Source: Nonomuraea guangzhouensis (lineage in GTDB: Bacteria > Actinomycetota > Actinomycetes > Streptosporangiales > Streptosporangiaceae). From it: 64,000 nt of DNA. Positions 32,669 to 41,892 of the stretch are shown one piece after another. The stretch lies in the NCBI RefSeq assembly GCF_019396345.1, contig NZ_JAHKRM010000032.1, forward strand, positions 98,339 through 162,338. Reading direction: 5' to 3'. The number at the start of each line of letters is the position of its first letter. Within the stretch, counting starts at the first letter, position 1. The notes beneath the pieces were generated by a model. The model was not told the origin of the DNA and did no database searches. It saw only the letters and a program-made list of their open reading frames with translations. A program made the translations under genes and the position numbers.

Positions 32669-33811
32669 ATGGTTCAGGTGAAGACGGAAAAGGAAGCGCA
32701 GGCGGCGGAGCCGGTGAAGAGCAGGCGCGGCCGCGTCGTGGCCGGCGTGGTGGTCGTGATCGCGATCGCCGCCGGCGGCGGCTGGTACGTGATCCAGGCG
32801 CGCACGGAAAGCAGCAGGCTCCAGTACGCCGCGGCCAAGCCGTCGGTGAAGGTGTCCACCGCGGCGGTCAAGCGCGCCGACGTGGCGACCCGCCGCGTGG
32901 TCAACGGCACGCTCGGCTACTCGGGCTCGTTCGACGTGGCCACCGGCCGCGGCGGCGTGCTGACGTCGATCCCCAAGGTCGGGACCGTGGTCAAGCGGGG
33001 CAAGGCGGTGTTCGAGATCGACGGGGTCCGGGTGCCGCTGCTGTACGGCGCCCGCCCCGGCTGGCGAGACCTCTCCCTGGGCGTGCGCAACGGCGTGGAT
33101 GTGCGCCAGCTGGAGCGCAACCTCAAGGCCCTGGGCTACGGCAAGGACCTGACCGTGGACCGCCACTACTCCCTGGCGACCTACTACGCGGTGCGGCGCT
33201 GGCAGAAGGCGGCCAAGCTCCCGGTGACGGGATCGGTGCCGATGGGCCAGGTGGCGTACGCGCCCGGCCCGGTCCGCGTGGGCAAGCACGAGGCCGTCGT
33301 CGGCAACCGCGTGGGGGCCAGCCAGCAGGTGCTGCACGGCACCGGGACCCAGCCGGCGGTGCTGGTCCGGCTGAACCCGGCGGAGCTGCCGCAGATCAAG
33401 GTGGGCGACCCGGTGATCGTGACCCTTCCCGACGGCAAGACCCGCAAGGCGAAGATCAGCTCCGTGGCGCAGGTCGCCGTCTCCGGTGAGAGCGGCACGA
33501 GCACGAACGGCGGCAAGTCGTCGGTGGCGCCCGTCACGATCGCGCTCAAGAGCAAGGTCCGTGGCTTCCTGGACCAGGCGCTGGTGCAGGTCGCGATCAT
33601 TTCCCAGCAGCACAAGCACGTGCTGGCGGTGCCGGTGTCGGCGTTGCTGGCCCGCACGCTCGGCAACTACGAGGTCGTCGTGGTCGACGGCGGCGCGCGC
33701 CGCCGGGTGCCGGTGCGTACCAGCCTGTTCGACGAGAGCTCCGGACTGGCCGAGGTCACCGGCGACCTGCGCGAGGGCATGATGGTGGAGGTCCCCGATG
33801 ACGGTGCTTGA
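32669..33811 (+). CDS. Membrane-fusion (MacA/HlyD-like) protein with peptidoglycan-binding domain
   Basis: A 380-residue protein with one membrane helix (about residues 25-47). It has an N-terminal barrel/lipoyl-like half (VNGTLGYSG, KVGTVVKRGKAVFEIDG). A peptidoglycan-binding type 1 module is inserted at about 145-200 (VDVRQLERNLKALGYG, then YAVRRWQKAAKLPVTG). The C-terminal beta-barrel region (KVGDPVIVTLPDGK) ends with the usual VPVSALLAR segment. In actinomycetes such proteins pair with MacB-like ABC transporters to export peptides or lipids. The 3' end overlaps the ATPase gene by 14 bases. Confidence 0.88.
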   Translation: MVQVKTEKEAQAAEPVKSRRGRVVAGVVVVIAIAAGGGWYVIQARTESSRLQYAAAKPSVKVSTAAVKRADVATRRVVNGTLGYSGSFDVATGRGGVLTSIPKVGTVVKRGKAVFEIDGVRVPLLYGARPGWRDLSLGVRNGVDVRQLERNLKALGYGKDLTVDRHYSLATYYAVRRWQKAAKLPVTGSVPMGQVAYAPGPVRVGKHEAVVGNRVGASQQVLHGTGTQPAVLVRLNPAELPQIKVGDPVIVTLPDGKTRKAKISSVAQVAVSGESGTSTNGGKSSVAPVTIALKSKVRGFLDQALVQVAIISQQHKHVLAVPVSALLARTLGNYEVVVVDGGARRRVPVRTSLFDESSGLAEVTGDLREGMMVEVPDDGA

Positions 33812-34463
33812 GCTGCACGACGTGCACAAGACCTACCCGGGCGACCCGCCGGTGCGGTCGGTCCGCGGAGTGAGCCTGTCGGTCGAGCACGGCGAGATGG
33901 TCGCCGTGATCGGCGCCTCCGGCTCCGGCAAGTCCACCCTGCTGCACTTGATGGCCGCGCTCGACCGGCCCACCACCGGGTCGGTGTGGCTCGACGGCCA
34001 CCGGGTGGAGCAGCTGAGCGACCTGCGGATCGCGGCGCTGCGCGCATGGCGCGTGGGTGTGGTGTTCCAGCAGTTCTTCCTGCTGGAGGCCCTGACCGCG
34101 GTGGAGAACGTGGCCCAGGGGCTGCTGTATCGCGGCATCCCCGCCCGGCGGCGCCGCGACGCCGCACGCGAGGCGCTCAACCGCGTCGGGCTGGCCCACC
34201 GCGTCCACCACCCGGTGACCAAGATGTCCGGCGGCGAACGCCAGCGCGTCGCCATCGCCCGCGCGATCGTGGGCCGCCCGGCCATCGTGTTCGCCGACGA
34301 GCCGACGGGCAACCTCGACTCGGCCAACGGCGCCGAGGTCCTGACCATCTTGAACGAGCTGAACCAGGCCGGCACCACGCTGGTGGTCGTCACCCACGAG
34401 CAGCGCGTCGCGGACTTCTGCCAGCGCCGCATCGAGATCCAGGACGGGACGGTGGTGTCGTGA
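33798..34463 (+). CDS. MacB/LolD-type ABC transporter ATPase
   Basis: A 221-residue ATPase. Walker A is GASGSGKST, the Q-loop is in VFQQFFLLEALT, the signature is MSGGERQRVAIARAI, Walker B is IVFADEPTGNLD and the switch His is in VVVTHEQ. Length and sequence match the small ATPases that partner FtsX/MacB permeases. It overlaps both neighbours, consistent with a fusion protein-ATPase-permease exporter. Confidence 0.93.
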   Translation: MTVLELHDVHKTYPGDPPVRSVRGVSLSVEHGEMVAVIGASGSGKSTLLHLMAALDRPTTGSVWLDGHRVEQLSDLRIAALRAWRVGVVFQQFFLLEALTAVENVAQGLLYRGIPARRRRDAAREALNRVGLAHRVHHPVTKMSGGERQRVAIARAIVGRPAIVFADEPTGNLDSANGAEVLTILNELNQAGTTLVVVTHEQRVADFCQRRIEIQDGTVVS

Positions 34464-35719
34464 CCGGCATCCTTGAGACCGAGGCGGGCACCGGTGACCC
34501 CGGCAGCCGTCGCGGCGGCGAACCGCCGGAGATCAGGCGCAGCCGGCTGCGGGCGGCCGATCTGCTGCCGGTCGGCACCCTGGGCCTGCGCTCGCGGCGG
34601 CTGCGCGCGGTGCTGTCGGCGCTGGGCATCGCCATCGGCATCGCCTCGATGGTCGCGGTGCTGGGCGTCACCCGATCCAGCCAGTCGGCGCTGCTGGCCC
34701 AGCTCGACAAGTTAGGCACCAACCTGCTGACCGTGGCCAGCGGCACCAGCCTGGCCAACACGGAGGTCGCCCTGCCCGTGACCGCCGCCCCGATGGTCAG
34801 GCGGGTGCCGGGAGTGATCGCCGTGGCGCCCACCGCGAAGATCAACACGGTCAACGTCTACCGCAACGACCAGATCCCCATCGGCCGCACCGGCGGCCTG
34901 GCCGTACGGGCCTGCGACGCCACGCTGCTGGAGACCCTCCAGGGCTCGGTGATGGAGGGCCAGTTCCTCACCTCCTCCAAGGCCCCGGTGGCCGTGCTCG
35001 GCAGCGAGGTGGCCACAGTGCTCGGCATCAACCGCCTGACCGTCGATACGCGGGTGTGGGTGGGCGGACGCTGGTTCACGGTGATCGGGATACTCAACTC
35101 CCTGCCGCTGGCCTCCGAGATCGACCGGTCCGCCCTGATCTCCTTCCCCGCGGCCAAGGAACTGCTCGGCTACACCGGGGCGCCCAGCCGGATCTACGTC
35201 CGTACCGACCCCGAACAGGTGACGCAGGTGGCCAACGCGATGGCCTCCAACGCCAACCCGGCCGACCCCTATTCGGTGAACGCCAGCCGGCCGTCCGACG
35301 CGCTCAGCGCGCAGCTGGCCGTCAAGCAGGCGGGCGGGTCGCTGTTCCTCGGCCTCGGCGGCATCGCCCTGCTGGTCGGCACCATCGGCATCGCCAACGT
35401 CATGGTGATCTCCGTGCTGGAGCGGCGCGCCGAGATCGGGCTGCGGCGCACGCTGGGCGCGACCCGGGCCCACATCGCCACGCAGTTCCTCACCGAGTCA
35501 CTGATCCTGTCGGCCGTCGGCGGCCTGGCCGGAATCGTGATCGGCGTGGGCGTCACCGCCGCCATGGCCTACAGCCAGGGCTGGGGGCTGGCGATCCCGC
35601 CTGTGGCGCTCGGCGGTGGCTTCGGCGTGGCGGTCGTCGCCGGGGTGGTCGCCGGGCTCTACCCCGCACTACGCGCCTCCCGTCTGTCCCCGACCGACGC
35701 TCTGCGGACCCACGGCTGA
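34460..35719 (+). CDS. MacB/FtsX-type ABC transporter permease
   Basis: A 419-residue protein from the GTG at 34460, which overlaps the ATPase stop (GTGA). The cytoplasmic N-terminus leads to a first membrane helix (about residues 55-80, LSALGIAIGIASMVAVLGV in shortened form). A large extracytoplasmic MacB_PCD domain covers about 85-280, and three C-terminal helices make up the FtsX domain (GLGGIALLVGTIGIANVMVI region, RRTLGATRAHI coupling motif). It completes an export system of the MacAB type; substrates are typically peptides, antibiotics or lipids. Confidence 0.9.
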   Translation: MTGILETEAGTGDPGSRRGGEPPEIRRSRLRAADLLPVGTLGLRSRRLRAVLSALGIAIGIASMVAVLGVTRSSQSALLAQLDKLGTNLLTVASGTSLANTEVALPVTAAPMVRRVPGVIAVAPTAKINTVNVYRNDQIPIGRTGGLAVRACDATLLETLQGSVMEGQFLTSSKAPVAVLGSEVATVLGINRLTVDTRVWVGGRWFTVIGILNSLPLASEIDRSALISFPAAKELLGYTGAPSRIYVRTDPEQVTQVANAMASNANPADPYSVNASRPSDALSAQLAVKQAGGSLFLGLGGIALLVGTIGIANVMVISVLERRAEIGLRRTLGATRAHIATQFLTESLILSAVGGLAGIVIGVGVTAAMAYSQGWGLAIPPVALGGGFGVAVVAGVVAGLYPALRASRLSPTDALRTHG

Positions 35720-35810
35720 TGAAGCACGAGACAGCACAGCCGCAGACAACAGAAAGCCTCCCATATCGCGCTAACTCCCTTTTTCACATGTCGGTAGATG
35801 GGACTGAACG

Positions 35811-36215
35811 GTGATCGAATTCCTGCTAGACACCTACTCCCAGGCGTCGCCGTACTTACAGCTCGTCCAGCAGGTCAAGCAGGGGCTGCGGACCGGGCTG
35901 ATCGAGCCGGGCGATCAGCTGCCCACGGTCCGCGACGTGGCCGAATGTCTGGCCATCAACCCCAACACGGTGCTCAAGGCCTACCGCCATCTGGAGACCG
36001 AAGGACTGGTTGAGGGCCGGCCGGGGGTGGGCACATTCGTGCGGCGCAGCGTGGCCGGGCCCTCGCTGGTCGGGCAGAAGGAGCTGCGCCGTGATCTGGT
36101 CGCCTGGCTGGGCCGGGCCCGGACGGTGGGCCTCGACCAAGAGGACGTGATCGCGCTGATCCAGACCACCATGCGCGCCACCTTTAACCATGAGAAGAGG
36201 GAGCAGATAGCGTGA
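35811..36215 (+). CDS. GntR-family regulator, YtrA type
   Basis: A 134-residue protein starting at GTG 35811. The winged helix (about 10-75) contains YLQLVQQVKQGLRTGLIEPGDQLPTVRD in shortened form and NPNTVLKAYRHLE, the YtrA signature. A short C-terminal helix region lacks a ligand-binding domain. YtrA-type repressors commonly control the ABC genes that follow them, which are often induced by cell-envelope antibiotics. The stop overlaps the ATPase start by 4 bases. Confidence 0.9.
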   Translation: MIEFLLDTYSQASPYLQLVQQVKQGLRTGLIEPGDQLPTVRDVAECLAINPNTVLKAYRHLETEGLVEGRPGVGTFVRRSVAGPSLVGQKELRRDLVAWLGRARTVGLDQEDVIALIQTTMRATFNHEKREQIA

Positions 36216-37096
36216 GCGTTGCCCTTGAGACACAGGCCGTGGGCAAGCGGTACCGGCGCATCTGGGCGCTGCGGGACTGCTCGCTCCAGCTGCCCGCGGG
36301 ACGGGTGGCCGCTCTCGTCGGCCCCAACGGCGCGGGCAAGACGACCTTGCTGCACCTGATCGTCGGCCTCCTGCGGCCGACCGAGGGCGGGCTGCTGGTG
36401 CTGGGCCAGAGCCCCGGCGACAACCGCGACCTGAAGGAGCGCATCGGCTTCGTCGCCCAGGACACCCCGCTCTATCCGGACTTCACCGTCAACGAGCTGA
36501 TCACCATGGGGGCCAAGTTGAACCGCCGATGGGAGACGCCACTGGCTCGCGAGCGCATGAACCAGCTCGGCATCCCGCTGGAGAGCCGGGCCGGCGAGCT
36601 GTCCGGCGGCCAGCGCGCCCAGGTCGCCCTGGCGCTGGCCCTTGCCAAACGGCCCGACCTGCTGCTGCTGGACGAGCCGCTGGCCCGCCTGGACCCGCTG
36701 GCCCGCCGGGAGTTCCTGCAACTGCTCATGGGCAGTGTCGCCGAGGGGGAGACGACGGTGCTGCTGTCGTCCCACCTGCTGGACGACCTGAAGCGCGTCT
36801 GTGACCATCTGATCCTGCTGCAGACCGCCAAGGTACAGCTGGCCGGCAGCGTGGACAGTCTGCTCAACGAGCACAAGACGCTGGTCGGCCCGCGCCGGGC
36901 ACGGGCGAACGTCGTCGGCGTGTCCGCCGTCATCCAGGAGAGTCACACCGACAAGCAGTCCACCCTGCTGGTCCGTACGAACGGGCCGATTATGGACCCG
37001 GCCTGGACGGTCCACGACGTCACGCTGGAAGACCTCGTGCTGGCCTACCTCGCCAACCTGACGCCCGGACGCGCCGTGCTGGGGGTGGCCAAATGA
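36212..37096 (+). CDS. ABC transporter ATPase (YtrB-like)
   Basis: A 294-residue ATPase with Walker A GPNGAGKTT, signature LSGGQRAQVALALAL, Walker B LLLDEPLARLDPLARRE and switch His SSHLL. The C-terminal 70 residues form the extra domain typical of ABC-2-linked ATPases. It overlaps the regulator gene and the permease gene by 4 bases each, so the three are one operon. Confidence 0.92.
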   Translation: MSVALETQAVGKRYRRIWALRDCSLQLPAGRVAALVGPNGAGKTTLLHLIVGLLRPTEGGLLVLGQSPGDNRDLKERIGFVAQDTPLYPDFTVNELITMGAKLNRRWETPLARERMNQLGIPLESRAGELSGGQRAQVALALALAKRPDLLLLDEPLARLDPLARREFLQLLMGSVAEGETTVLLSSHLLDDLKRVCDHLILLQTAKVQLAGSVDSLLNEHKTLVGPRRARANVVGVSAVIQESHTDKQSTLLVRTNGPIMDPAWTVHDVTLEDLVLAYLANLTPGRAVLGVAK

Positions 37097-38070
37097 TGTG
37101 GATGGCCTGGCGGCAGCACCGCAAGCAGGTCCTGTTCGCGGCGGTGGGGCTCGTCGTCCTGGCGGCGGTGCTGATCCCGACCGGGCTCGCCATGCGGGCC
37201 GACTTCACCGGCAGCGGCCTGGCCGCCTGCCTGGGCGGCCTCGGCTCCGCGGAGTTCCTGCGGCCCGGCACCGACTGCACCGCGCTGTCGAGGGAGTTCA
37301 CCGGCCAGTACGACCTGATGGCCATGTTCGGCACCCTGCTGGTGTTCCTGCCACTGCTGGTCGGCCTGTTCTGGGGCGCCCCACTCGTCGCCCGCGAACT
37401 GGAGCAGGGCACCTACCGGCTGGTCTGGACCCAAGGCGTGAGCCGCCTGCGCTGGGCGCTGGTCAAGACCGCCTTCGTCGTGGTCGTCACGGTGGCCGTG
37501 TCCACCTGCTACGCGCTGCTGCTGTCGTGGTGGCTGACGCCGCTCAACGACGCGGGACGGGTGCGGCTGGCCGAGCTCAGCTTCGACGTCCAGGGCGTGG
37601 TGCCTGTCGCGTACACGCTGTTCGCGGTGGCGCTGGGCATCCTGGCCGGCACGATCTGGCGGCGGGTGACGCCGGCCATGGCGGCGGCCGTCGTCGGGTT
37701 CCTGACCGTCCGGTTCGTCGTGCTCTCGCAGCTGCGCGGGCACCTCCTGCCGGTCAGCGAGCGTATCTACCCGGTGGTCGGCGGCAAGCGGCCCAACCCC
37801 GCGCTGGGCGACTGGACCTTCGCCTCCGGCATCAAGAACGCGCAGGGCGAGGTGCTCGTGACCGGCCAGCAGGCCCAGTGCAGCGCGGCCGTCTCCGGCG
37901 ACCCGAGCGGGCCGTGCGCGGCCTTCGGCAAGGGCGCGTACAACTTCCAGCTCTATCAGCCGGGCAGCAACTTCTGGCCGCTGCAGTTGATCGAGGCGGG
38001 GCTGTTCACGCTCCTGGCCGTGGTGCTGATCTATGTGGCGATCCGGCAGATCCGCTACCGCATCGCCTGA
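37093..38070 (+). CDS. ABC-2-like transporter permease
   Basis: A 325-residue membrane protein starting MMWMAWRQHRKQ, the opening common to actinomycete permeases paired with YtrB-type ATPases. Helices lie at about 12-35, 80-100, 125-150, 170-190, 195-215 and near the C-terminus (about 295-315), with an extracytoplasmic loop between 215 and 290 that contains two close cysteines (CSAAVSG, CAAFGKG). The substrate is unknown. The gene ends at a strong terminator facing the NRPS cluster. Confidence 0.82.
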   Translation: MMWMAWRQHRKQVLFAAVGLVVLAAVLIPTGLAMRADFTGSGLAACLGGLGSAEFLRPGTDCTALSREFTGQYDLMAMFGTLLVFLPLLVGLFWGAPLVARELEQGTYRLVWTQGVSRLRWALVKTAFVVVVTVAVSTCYALLLSWWLTPLNDAGRVRLAELSFDVQGVVPVAYTLFAVALGILAGTIWRRVTPAMAAAVVGFLTVRFVVLSQLRGHLLPVSERIYPVVGGKRPNPALGDWTFASGIKNAQGEVLVTGQQAQCSAAVSGDPSGPCAAFGKGAYNFQLYQPGSNFWPLQLIEAGLFTLLAVVLIYVAIRQIRYRIA

Positions 38071-38106
38071 CCCCCGCGACCCCACCAGCCATTCCGGAGA
38101 AAGACC

Positions 38107-38144
38107 GCCCCGCCGACGACCAAGCCCCCGATCGTCGGCGGGGC
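38107..38144. terminator. Bidirectional terminator at the NRPS cluster boundary
   Basis: A perfect 13-bp stem (38107-38119 with 38132-38144) with a 12-base loop, followed on the plus strand by CTTTCC. It lies between the convergent ABC permease and aminotransferase genes and marks a natural left edge for the minus-strand biosynthetic cluster. Confidence 0.75.
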
Positions 38145-38162
38145 CTTTCCGCTTCAGTACGT

Positions 38163-39227
38163 TCAGGACCAGGTGTCTACGGTGGCGGCCACGGTGAGGA
38201 AGGCGTCATTGGCCGCGGGCTCGCCGATCGTGACCCGCACGCCCTCCCCGTCGAAGGCCCGGACCGCCACCTCCGCCCGCGCGCACAGCTCGCCGAACGC
38301 GCGGGATCGCTCCCCGAGCCGCAGCCACAGGAAGTTGGCCTCGGCGTCCGGCACCGCCCACCCCCAGGAGATCAGCGTCTCCCGCACCCGGGTACGCTCC
38401 TTGACCACCTCGTCCACCCGGGCCATCAGCTCGTCCTCGGCGGCCAGCGAGGCCAGGGCGCCGGCCTGCGCGATCGCGCTGACCGCGTACGGCACCATGG
38501 TCCCGCACACCGCGGAGGCCACCTCGGGATGCCCGATCAGATAACCGACGCGCAGCCCGGCCAGTCCGTACGCCTTGGAGAAGGTACGCAGCACGGCCAC
38601 GTTCGGCCGGTCCCGGTAGAGCTCCACCCCGTCGGGGAAGTCGGCGCCCTGCGCGTACTCCCGGTAGGCCTCGTCCAGCACGACGAGCACGTTCTCGGGC
38701 ACGTCGTCCAGGAAGGCCGTCAGCTCGGCCCGACGGGTCACGGTGCCGGTCGGGTTGTTGGGGTTGCAGACGATGACCAGGCGGGTCGACGGGGTGATCG
38801 CCGTGAGCATCCCGTCCAGGTCGTGGTCGTCTCCCATCAGCGGCACCCGCACCGAGACGGCCCTGGCCACGTCGGCCAGCATCGGGTAGGCGTCGAACGA
38901 CCGCCAGGGGTAGATCACCTCGTCGCCGGGCTCGCAGATCGCGTTCAACAGCTGCTGGGTGACGGTCGCCGAGCCGGGGCCGAGGGCGACGTGATCGTAC
39001 GGCACGCCGTGTCGTCGGGAGAGCGCCTCGGTGAGCCGAACGCACCCCGGTTCGGGATAGCGGTTGGCTTCCAGGCCGGCGGCCTGGATGGCCTCCGTCA
39101 CTGAGGGCAGCGGCCCGTACGGGGACTCGTTGGACGACAGCTGGTGCGTGCGCCCGAGCGGCGAGGCCGTCCCCTTTCCCAGCGTGTAGGCGGGTTTGCT
39201 GTCCGGGACGCGCGGCAGGTGCGGCAT
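38163..39227 (-). CDS. PLP-dependent aminotransferase, HisC/aromatic type
   Basis: A 354-residue fold-type I aminotransferase. Visible are LSSNESPYGPLPSV at the start, GPGSATVTQQLL, NPNNPTGT (cofactor-contacting Asn), VVLDEAYREY (pyridine Asp) and the Schiff-base Lys in TFSKAYGLAGLRVGY. This is the histidinol-phosphate/aromatic aminotransferase subgroup. It sits 34 bases after the stop of the skeletal NRPS gene and is the last gene of the cluster. A free-standing copy next to a methyltransferase suggests making a nonproteinogenic or aromatic amino acid (keto acid to amino acid) for the NRPS; a second histidine-pathway copy is the alternative. Confidence 0.87.
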   Translation of the reverse strand: MPHLPRVPDSKPAYTLGKGTASPLGRTHQLSSNESPYGPLPSVTEAIQAAGLEANRYPEPGCVRLTEALSRRHGVPYDHVALGPGSATVTQQLLNAICEPGDEVIYPWRSFDAYPMLADVARAVSVRVPLMGDDHDLDGMLTAITPSTRLVIVCNPNNPTGTVTRRAELTAFLDDVPENVLVVLDEAYREYAQGADFPDGVELYRDRPNVAVLRTFSKAYGLAGLRVGYLIGHPEVASAVCGTMVPYAVSAIAQAGALASLAAEDELMARVDEVVKERTRVRETLISWGWAVPDAEANFLWLRLGERSRAFGELCARAEVAVRAFDGEGVRVTIGEPAANDAFLTVAATVDTWS

Positions 39228-39261
39228 GGAATCTCCCTTGCGTGAGGATGGATGACCGGGC

Positions 39262-41778
39262 TCATGACAGCGAGCCGTGACGTTTCTGGATGAGATCGAG
39301 GGCGGCCTGGTCGAGGCCGGCCAGGGGGAAGTCGGCGGGCGTGCGCCCGGCGGCGCCGCAGTGGTCGATCAACGCGTCGAGCGTTGTCACGCTCTCGCCG
39401 GTCCGCAGCGCCGGCTGCTGCGTGGCGGTGAGCGGGAGTTCGGTGTTCGCGTACGGACGCGCCAGCGCGGCCAGTTCGCCGAGGGTCGGGTGGTCGAAGA
39501 TCTCGGCGGAGGTCAGCTCCAGACCCGCCTGCCTGGCCCGCGACACCACCTGGACACTGGTGATCGAATCACCGCCGAGCTCGAAGAAGTCGTCATCGGT
39601 GCCGACCTCGGTCACGCCGAGCACCTCGGCCAGGACGGCGGCGAGCGTACTCTCGACGGACGCGCCCGGTGCGCGCCGTGTCTGCTCAGGGCCCATGGCG
39701 GCGGGTTCGAGGATGCCGTCGGCGCGCCATCGGGCCCGGCGTCCGGTCCGGTAGAGCCGGGATCCGTCGGCCGCGAAAGGATCGGCGACGAACCGCTCGG
39801 CGGTCAGGCCCGGCGCGTGCCGGTAGCCGCGGGCCAGCCCCGCGCCGCCCACGTACAGCTCTCCCACCGCTCCCGCCGGGACGGGCCGCAAGGAGGGGCC
39901 GAGGACATGCGCCCGGGCGCCGGGGTACGGCACACCGCCGACGACCGAGACCGTGGCGTGCCTGGCCTGCAGGCGGGCCACGTCATCAGGTCGCGGCCCG
40001 TCGTCGCCGCACACCACCAGGCGCAGGCTCGGCAACGGGCTGAGCCAGTCCCAATGGACGAACTCGTGGAACTCCGACGGCGAGAAGTGCAGGACGTTCA
40101 CCTGCTGTGTCTCGACCAGGTCGGTGAGGTGGTCGAGGTCGGCGGATCGACCGGGCTTGGCGATCACCACGCAGGCCCCCGCCGTGAGCGGCCACACCAG
40201 CTCCCACACCCACTCGTCGGCCGTCGGCGGCGCCTTGTGCAGCACCCGCTCCCCGGGCTCGAGGCCACCGGCCTCCCGCAGCTCCGTGAACCGGCTCACC
40301 AGAGCCTCATGCGTCACCAGAACCGGCGCGCCCCCAGCCCCGGGCAGCACCGCCGCGAGCAGCCCCGCCTCCGTCGGCACGGCGGGCGGCGTCGCCGGGG
40401 CGGCCAGGACCGCCGGATCGTCCAGGCACACGTCGACACCCACGGTCACCGGGATTCCGGCCCCGCTCTCGCCGCCGGACAGCGGCAGGCAGCAGCCTCC
40501 CGCCTTCCAGATCGCCAGCAAGGCGATCACGAGGTCCGGACCGGGCTCCACCCGCACCCCGACGACTGTCTCCCGCCGGACCCCCGACTCCCGCAGCCGG
40601 TGGGCGAGCCGGTTGGCACACCGGTCGAGCTCGCCGTAAGTCAGCGACGTGTTCTCGTACAGCACCGCGACCGCCCGCGGGTCCGCCTCGGCCCACGCCG
40701 CCACCAGCTCGTGTACGGCCGTTCCGTCAGCCGGGGTCGGCGCCTCAGGGGCGTCGAGCAGCTGGGTGAGCGTCCGGTCCGCGTTGTCGGCGACCGCGTC
40801 GAGCAGGGCCACCAGGGCGCGTGCCACCCGGTCGATCCACGCCGCCGGAAATCTCTCCACGTCTCCGCGCAGGTGCCCGTGCAGCATGCCGCGCAGCCGG
40901 TCGCCGCTGCCGTAGAGCACGAGCGCGGCGTCCACACTGGCCGGCGCGGTGTCCGCGTAGGCGACGGCGGCGTGCAGCTCGTCGTCCCATCGGCCGCCGC
41001 CATAGCGGTGCTCCTCGTCGATCAAGCTCTCGAACATCACCCGGTACGCCGATTCCCCGGCCTCTTCGCTCTCCCCGCCGTCGAGCAGTCCGGGGAAACG
41101 GGGATCACCGGCCACGTCCACCGTGATCGGCCGTCCCGGACCCGGCGTGGTCACCACGATGCGGTCCCGGCCGGTCATCCGGCCCAGCACCGCCGCGAAT
41201 GCCGCCCGTACCAGGGTCGCGAGGTCAGCCCCCAGGTGCCCGCTCACTGCCCGCAGTGCCCGCGCGGTCTCGGGGGAGAGGGCGATCTCGCGGTTCACCC
41301 GTGCGACCGGCTGGGACGGCGCGTCGGAGAGCGGCGCGCCCGGGGGCACGGGCCGCCCCGCGCGTACGGCCGCGTAGATGTCCGGCAGCTCCTGGAACAG
41401 CGCCTCCGCCCTGTCGTGGCCGGCGTACCCACGCCGCAGCAGCAGGCTCAGCACGTGATCGTCAGGGGCCAGGCTGACCAGCCAGCACCTGAACGCCGAC
41501 GTGAGTTCGGTGAGCGACTCCTCGGCCACGATCATCGAGACCATCGCGTCCGCCTGCCTGGATCCGTGGGGCTCCCCGCTCAGATCGAGGGCCGCGAAGG
41601 GAGGGCCGGGCTCGGGAGGAATCCCGTGGCGTTCGAGGAACGTCGTCAGTGTGGCGCCCAGGGCGTCCAGGTCGACGTGCCCCCGCAGACGTAGCACGAT
41701 CTGCAGACTGTCCCGCACCGACGGCCGCGCGAACCGCGTATCCGTCTGCCCGCACCGCATGGTCTGCCCCGCTGTCAT
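39262..41778 (-). CDS. Skeletal NRPS module (eroded C and A, intact T, remnant E)
   Basis: An 838-residue protein. I chose the ATG at 41778 because TTAGGAGAG lies 5 bases upstream. The condensation-like part (about 1-330) aligns with the large NRPS, but the catalytic HHxxxD is replaced by RRGYAGH at 115-121. The adenylation-like part (about 355-690) keeps its opening (LTYGELDRCANRLAHRL), a VWELVWPLTAGA segment and GELYVGGAGLARGY. It has lost the SGSTGxPKG loop, YGPTE, the GRTDHQxKxRG hinge and the NGKxDR lysine region. The carrier domain is intact (FFELGGDSITS, Ser738). Only the first about 10 and last about 40 residues of an epimerization domain follow (ELPLTATQQ, then DFPLAGLDQAALD). There is no frameshift or internal stop. 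Confidence 0.85.
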   Translation of the reverse strand: MTAGQTMRCGQTDTRFARPSVRDSLQIVLRLRGHVDLDALGATLTTFLERHGIPPEPGPPFAALDLSGEPHGSRQADAMVSMIVAEESLTELTSAFRCWLVSLAPDDHVLSLLLRRGYAGHDRAEALFQELPDIYAAVRAGRPVPPGAPLSDAPSQPVARVNREIALSPETARALRAVSGHLGADLATLVRAAFAAVLGRMTGRDRIVVTTPGPGRPITVDVAGDPRFPGLLDGGESEEAGESAYRVMFESLIDEEHRYGGGRWDDELHAAVAYADTAPASVDAALVLYGSGDRLRGMLHGHLRGDVERFPAAWIDRVARALVALLDAVADNADRTLTQLLDAPEAPTPADGTAVHELVAAWAEADPRAVAVLYENTSLTYGELDRCANRLAHRLRESGVRRETVVGVRVEPGPDLVIALLAIWKAGGCCLPLSGGESGAGIPVTVGVDVCLDDPAVLAAPATPPAVPTEAGLLAAVLPGAGGAPVLVTHEALVSRFTELREAGGLEPGERVLHKAPPTADEWVWELVWPLTAGACVVIAKPGRSADLDHLTDLVETQQVNVLHFSPSEFHEFVHWDWLSPLPSLRLVVCGDDGPRPDDVARLQARHATVSVVGGVPYPGARAHVLGPSLRPVPAGAVGELYVGGAGLARGYRHAPGLTAERFVADPFAADGSRLYRTGRRARWRADGILEPAAMGPEQTRRAPGASVESTLAAVLAEVLGVTEVGTDDDFFELGGDSITSVQVVSRARQAGLELTSAEIFDHPTLGELAALARPYANTELPLTATQQPALRTGESVTTLDALIDHCGAAGRTPADFPLAGLDQAALDLIQKRHGSLS

Positions 41779-41892
41779 CGCAACTCTCCTAACGGAAGCG
41801 CCGCAGGAACAGGAAACGGGACCTCTGGTCCTCCGGGCCGTGACGGCCGGCGAGTCAAAGGTCCCGTTGCCCGCGGATCGCACTGGTGTCTC

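Noticed and set aside
35759..35803. TCCCAT/ATGGGA arms before the GntR gene as an operator
   Set aside because: Arms of 6 bases separated by 33 bases are easily expected by chance and do not resemble a compact YtrA site.
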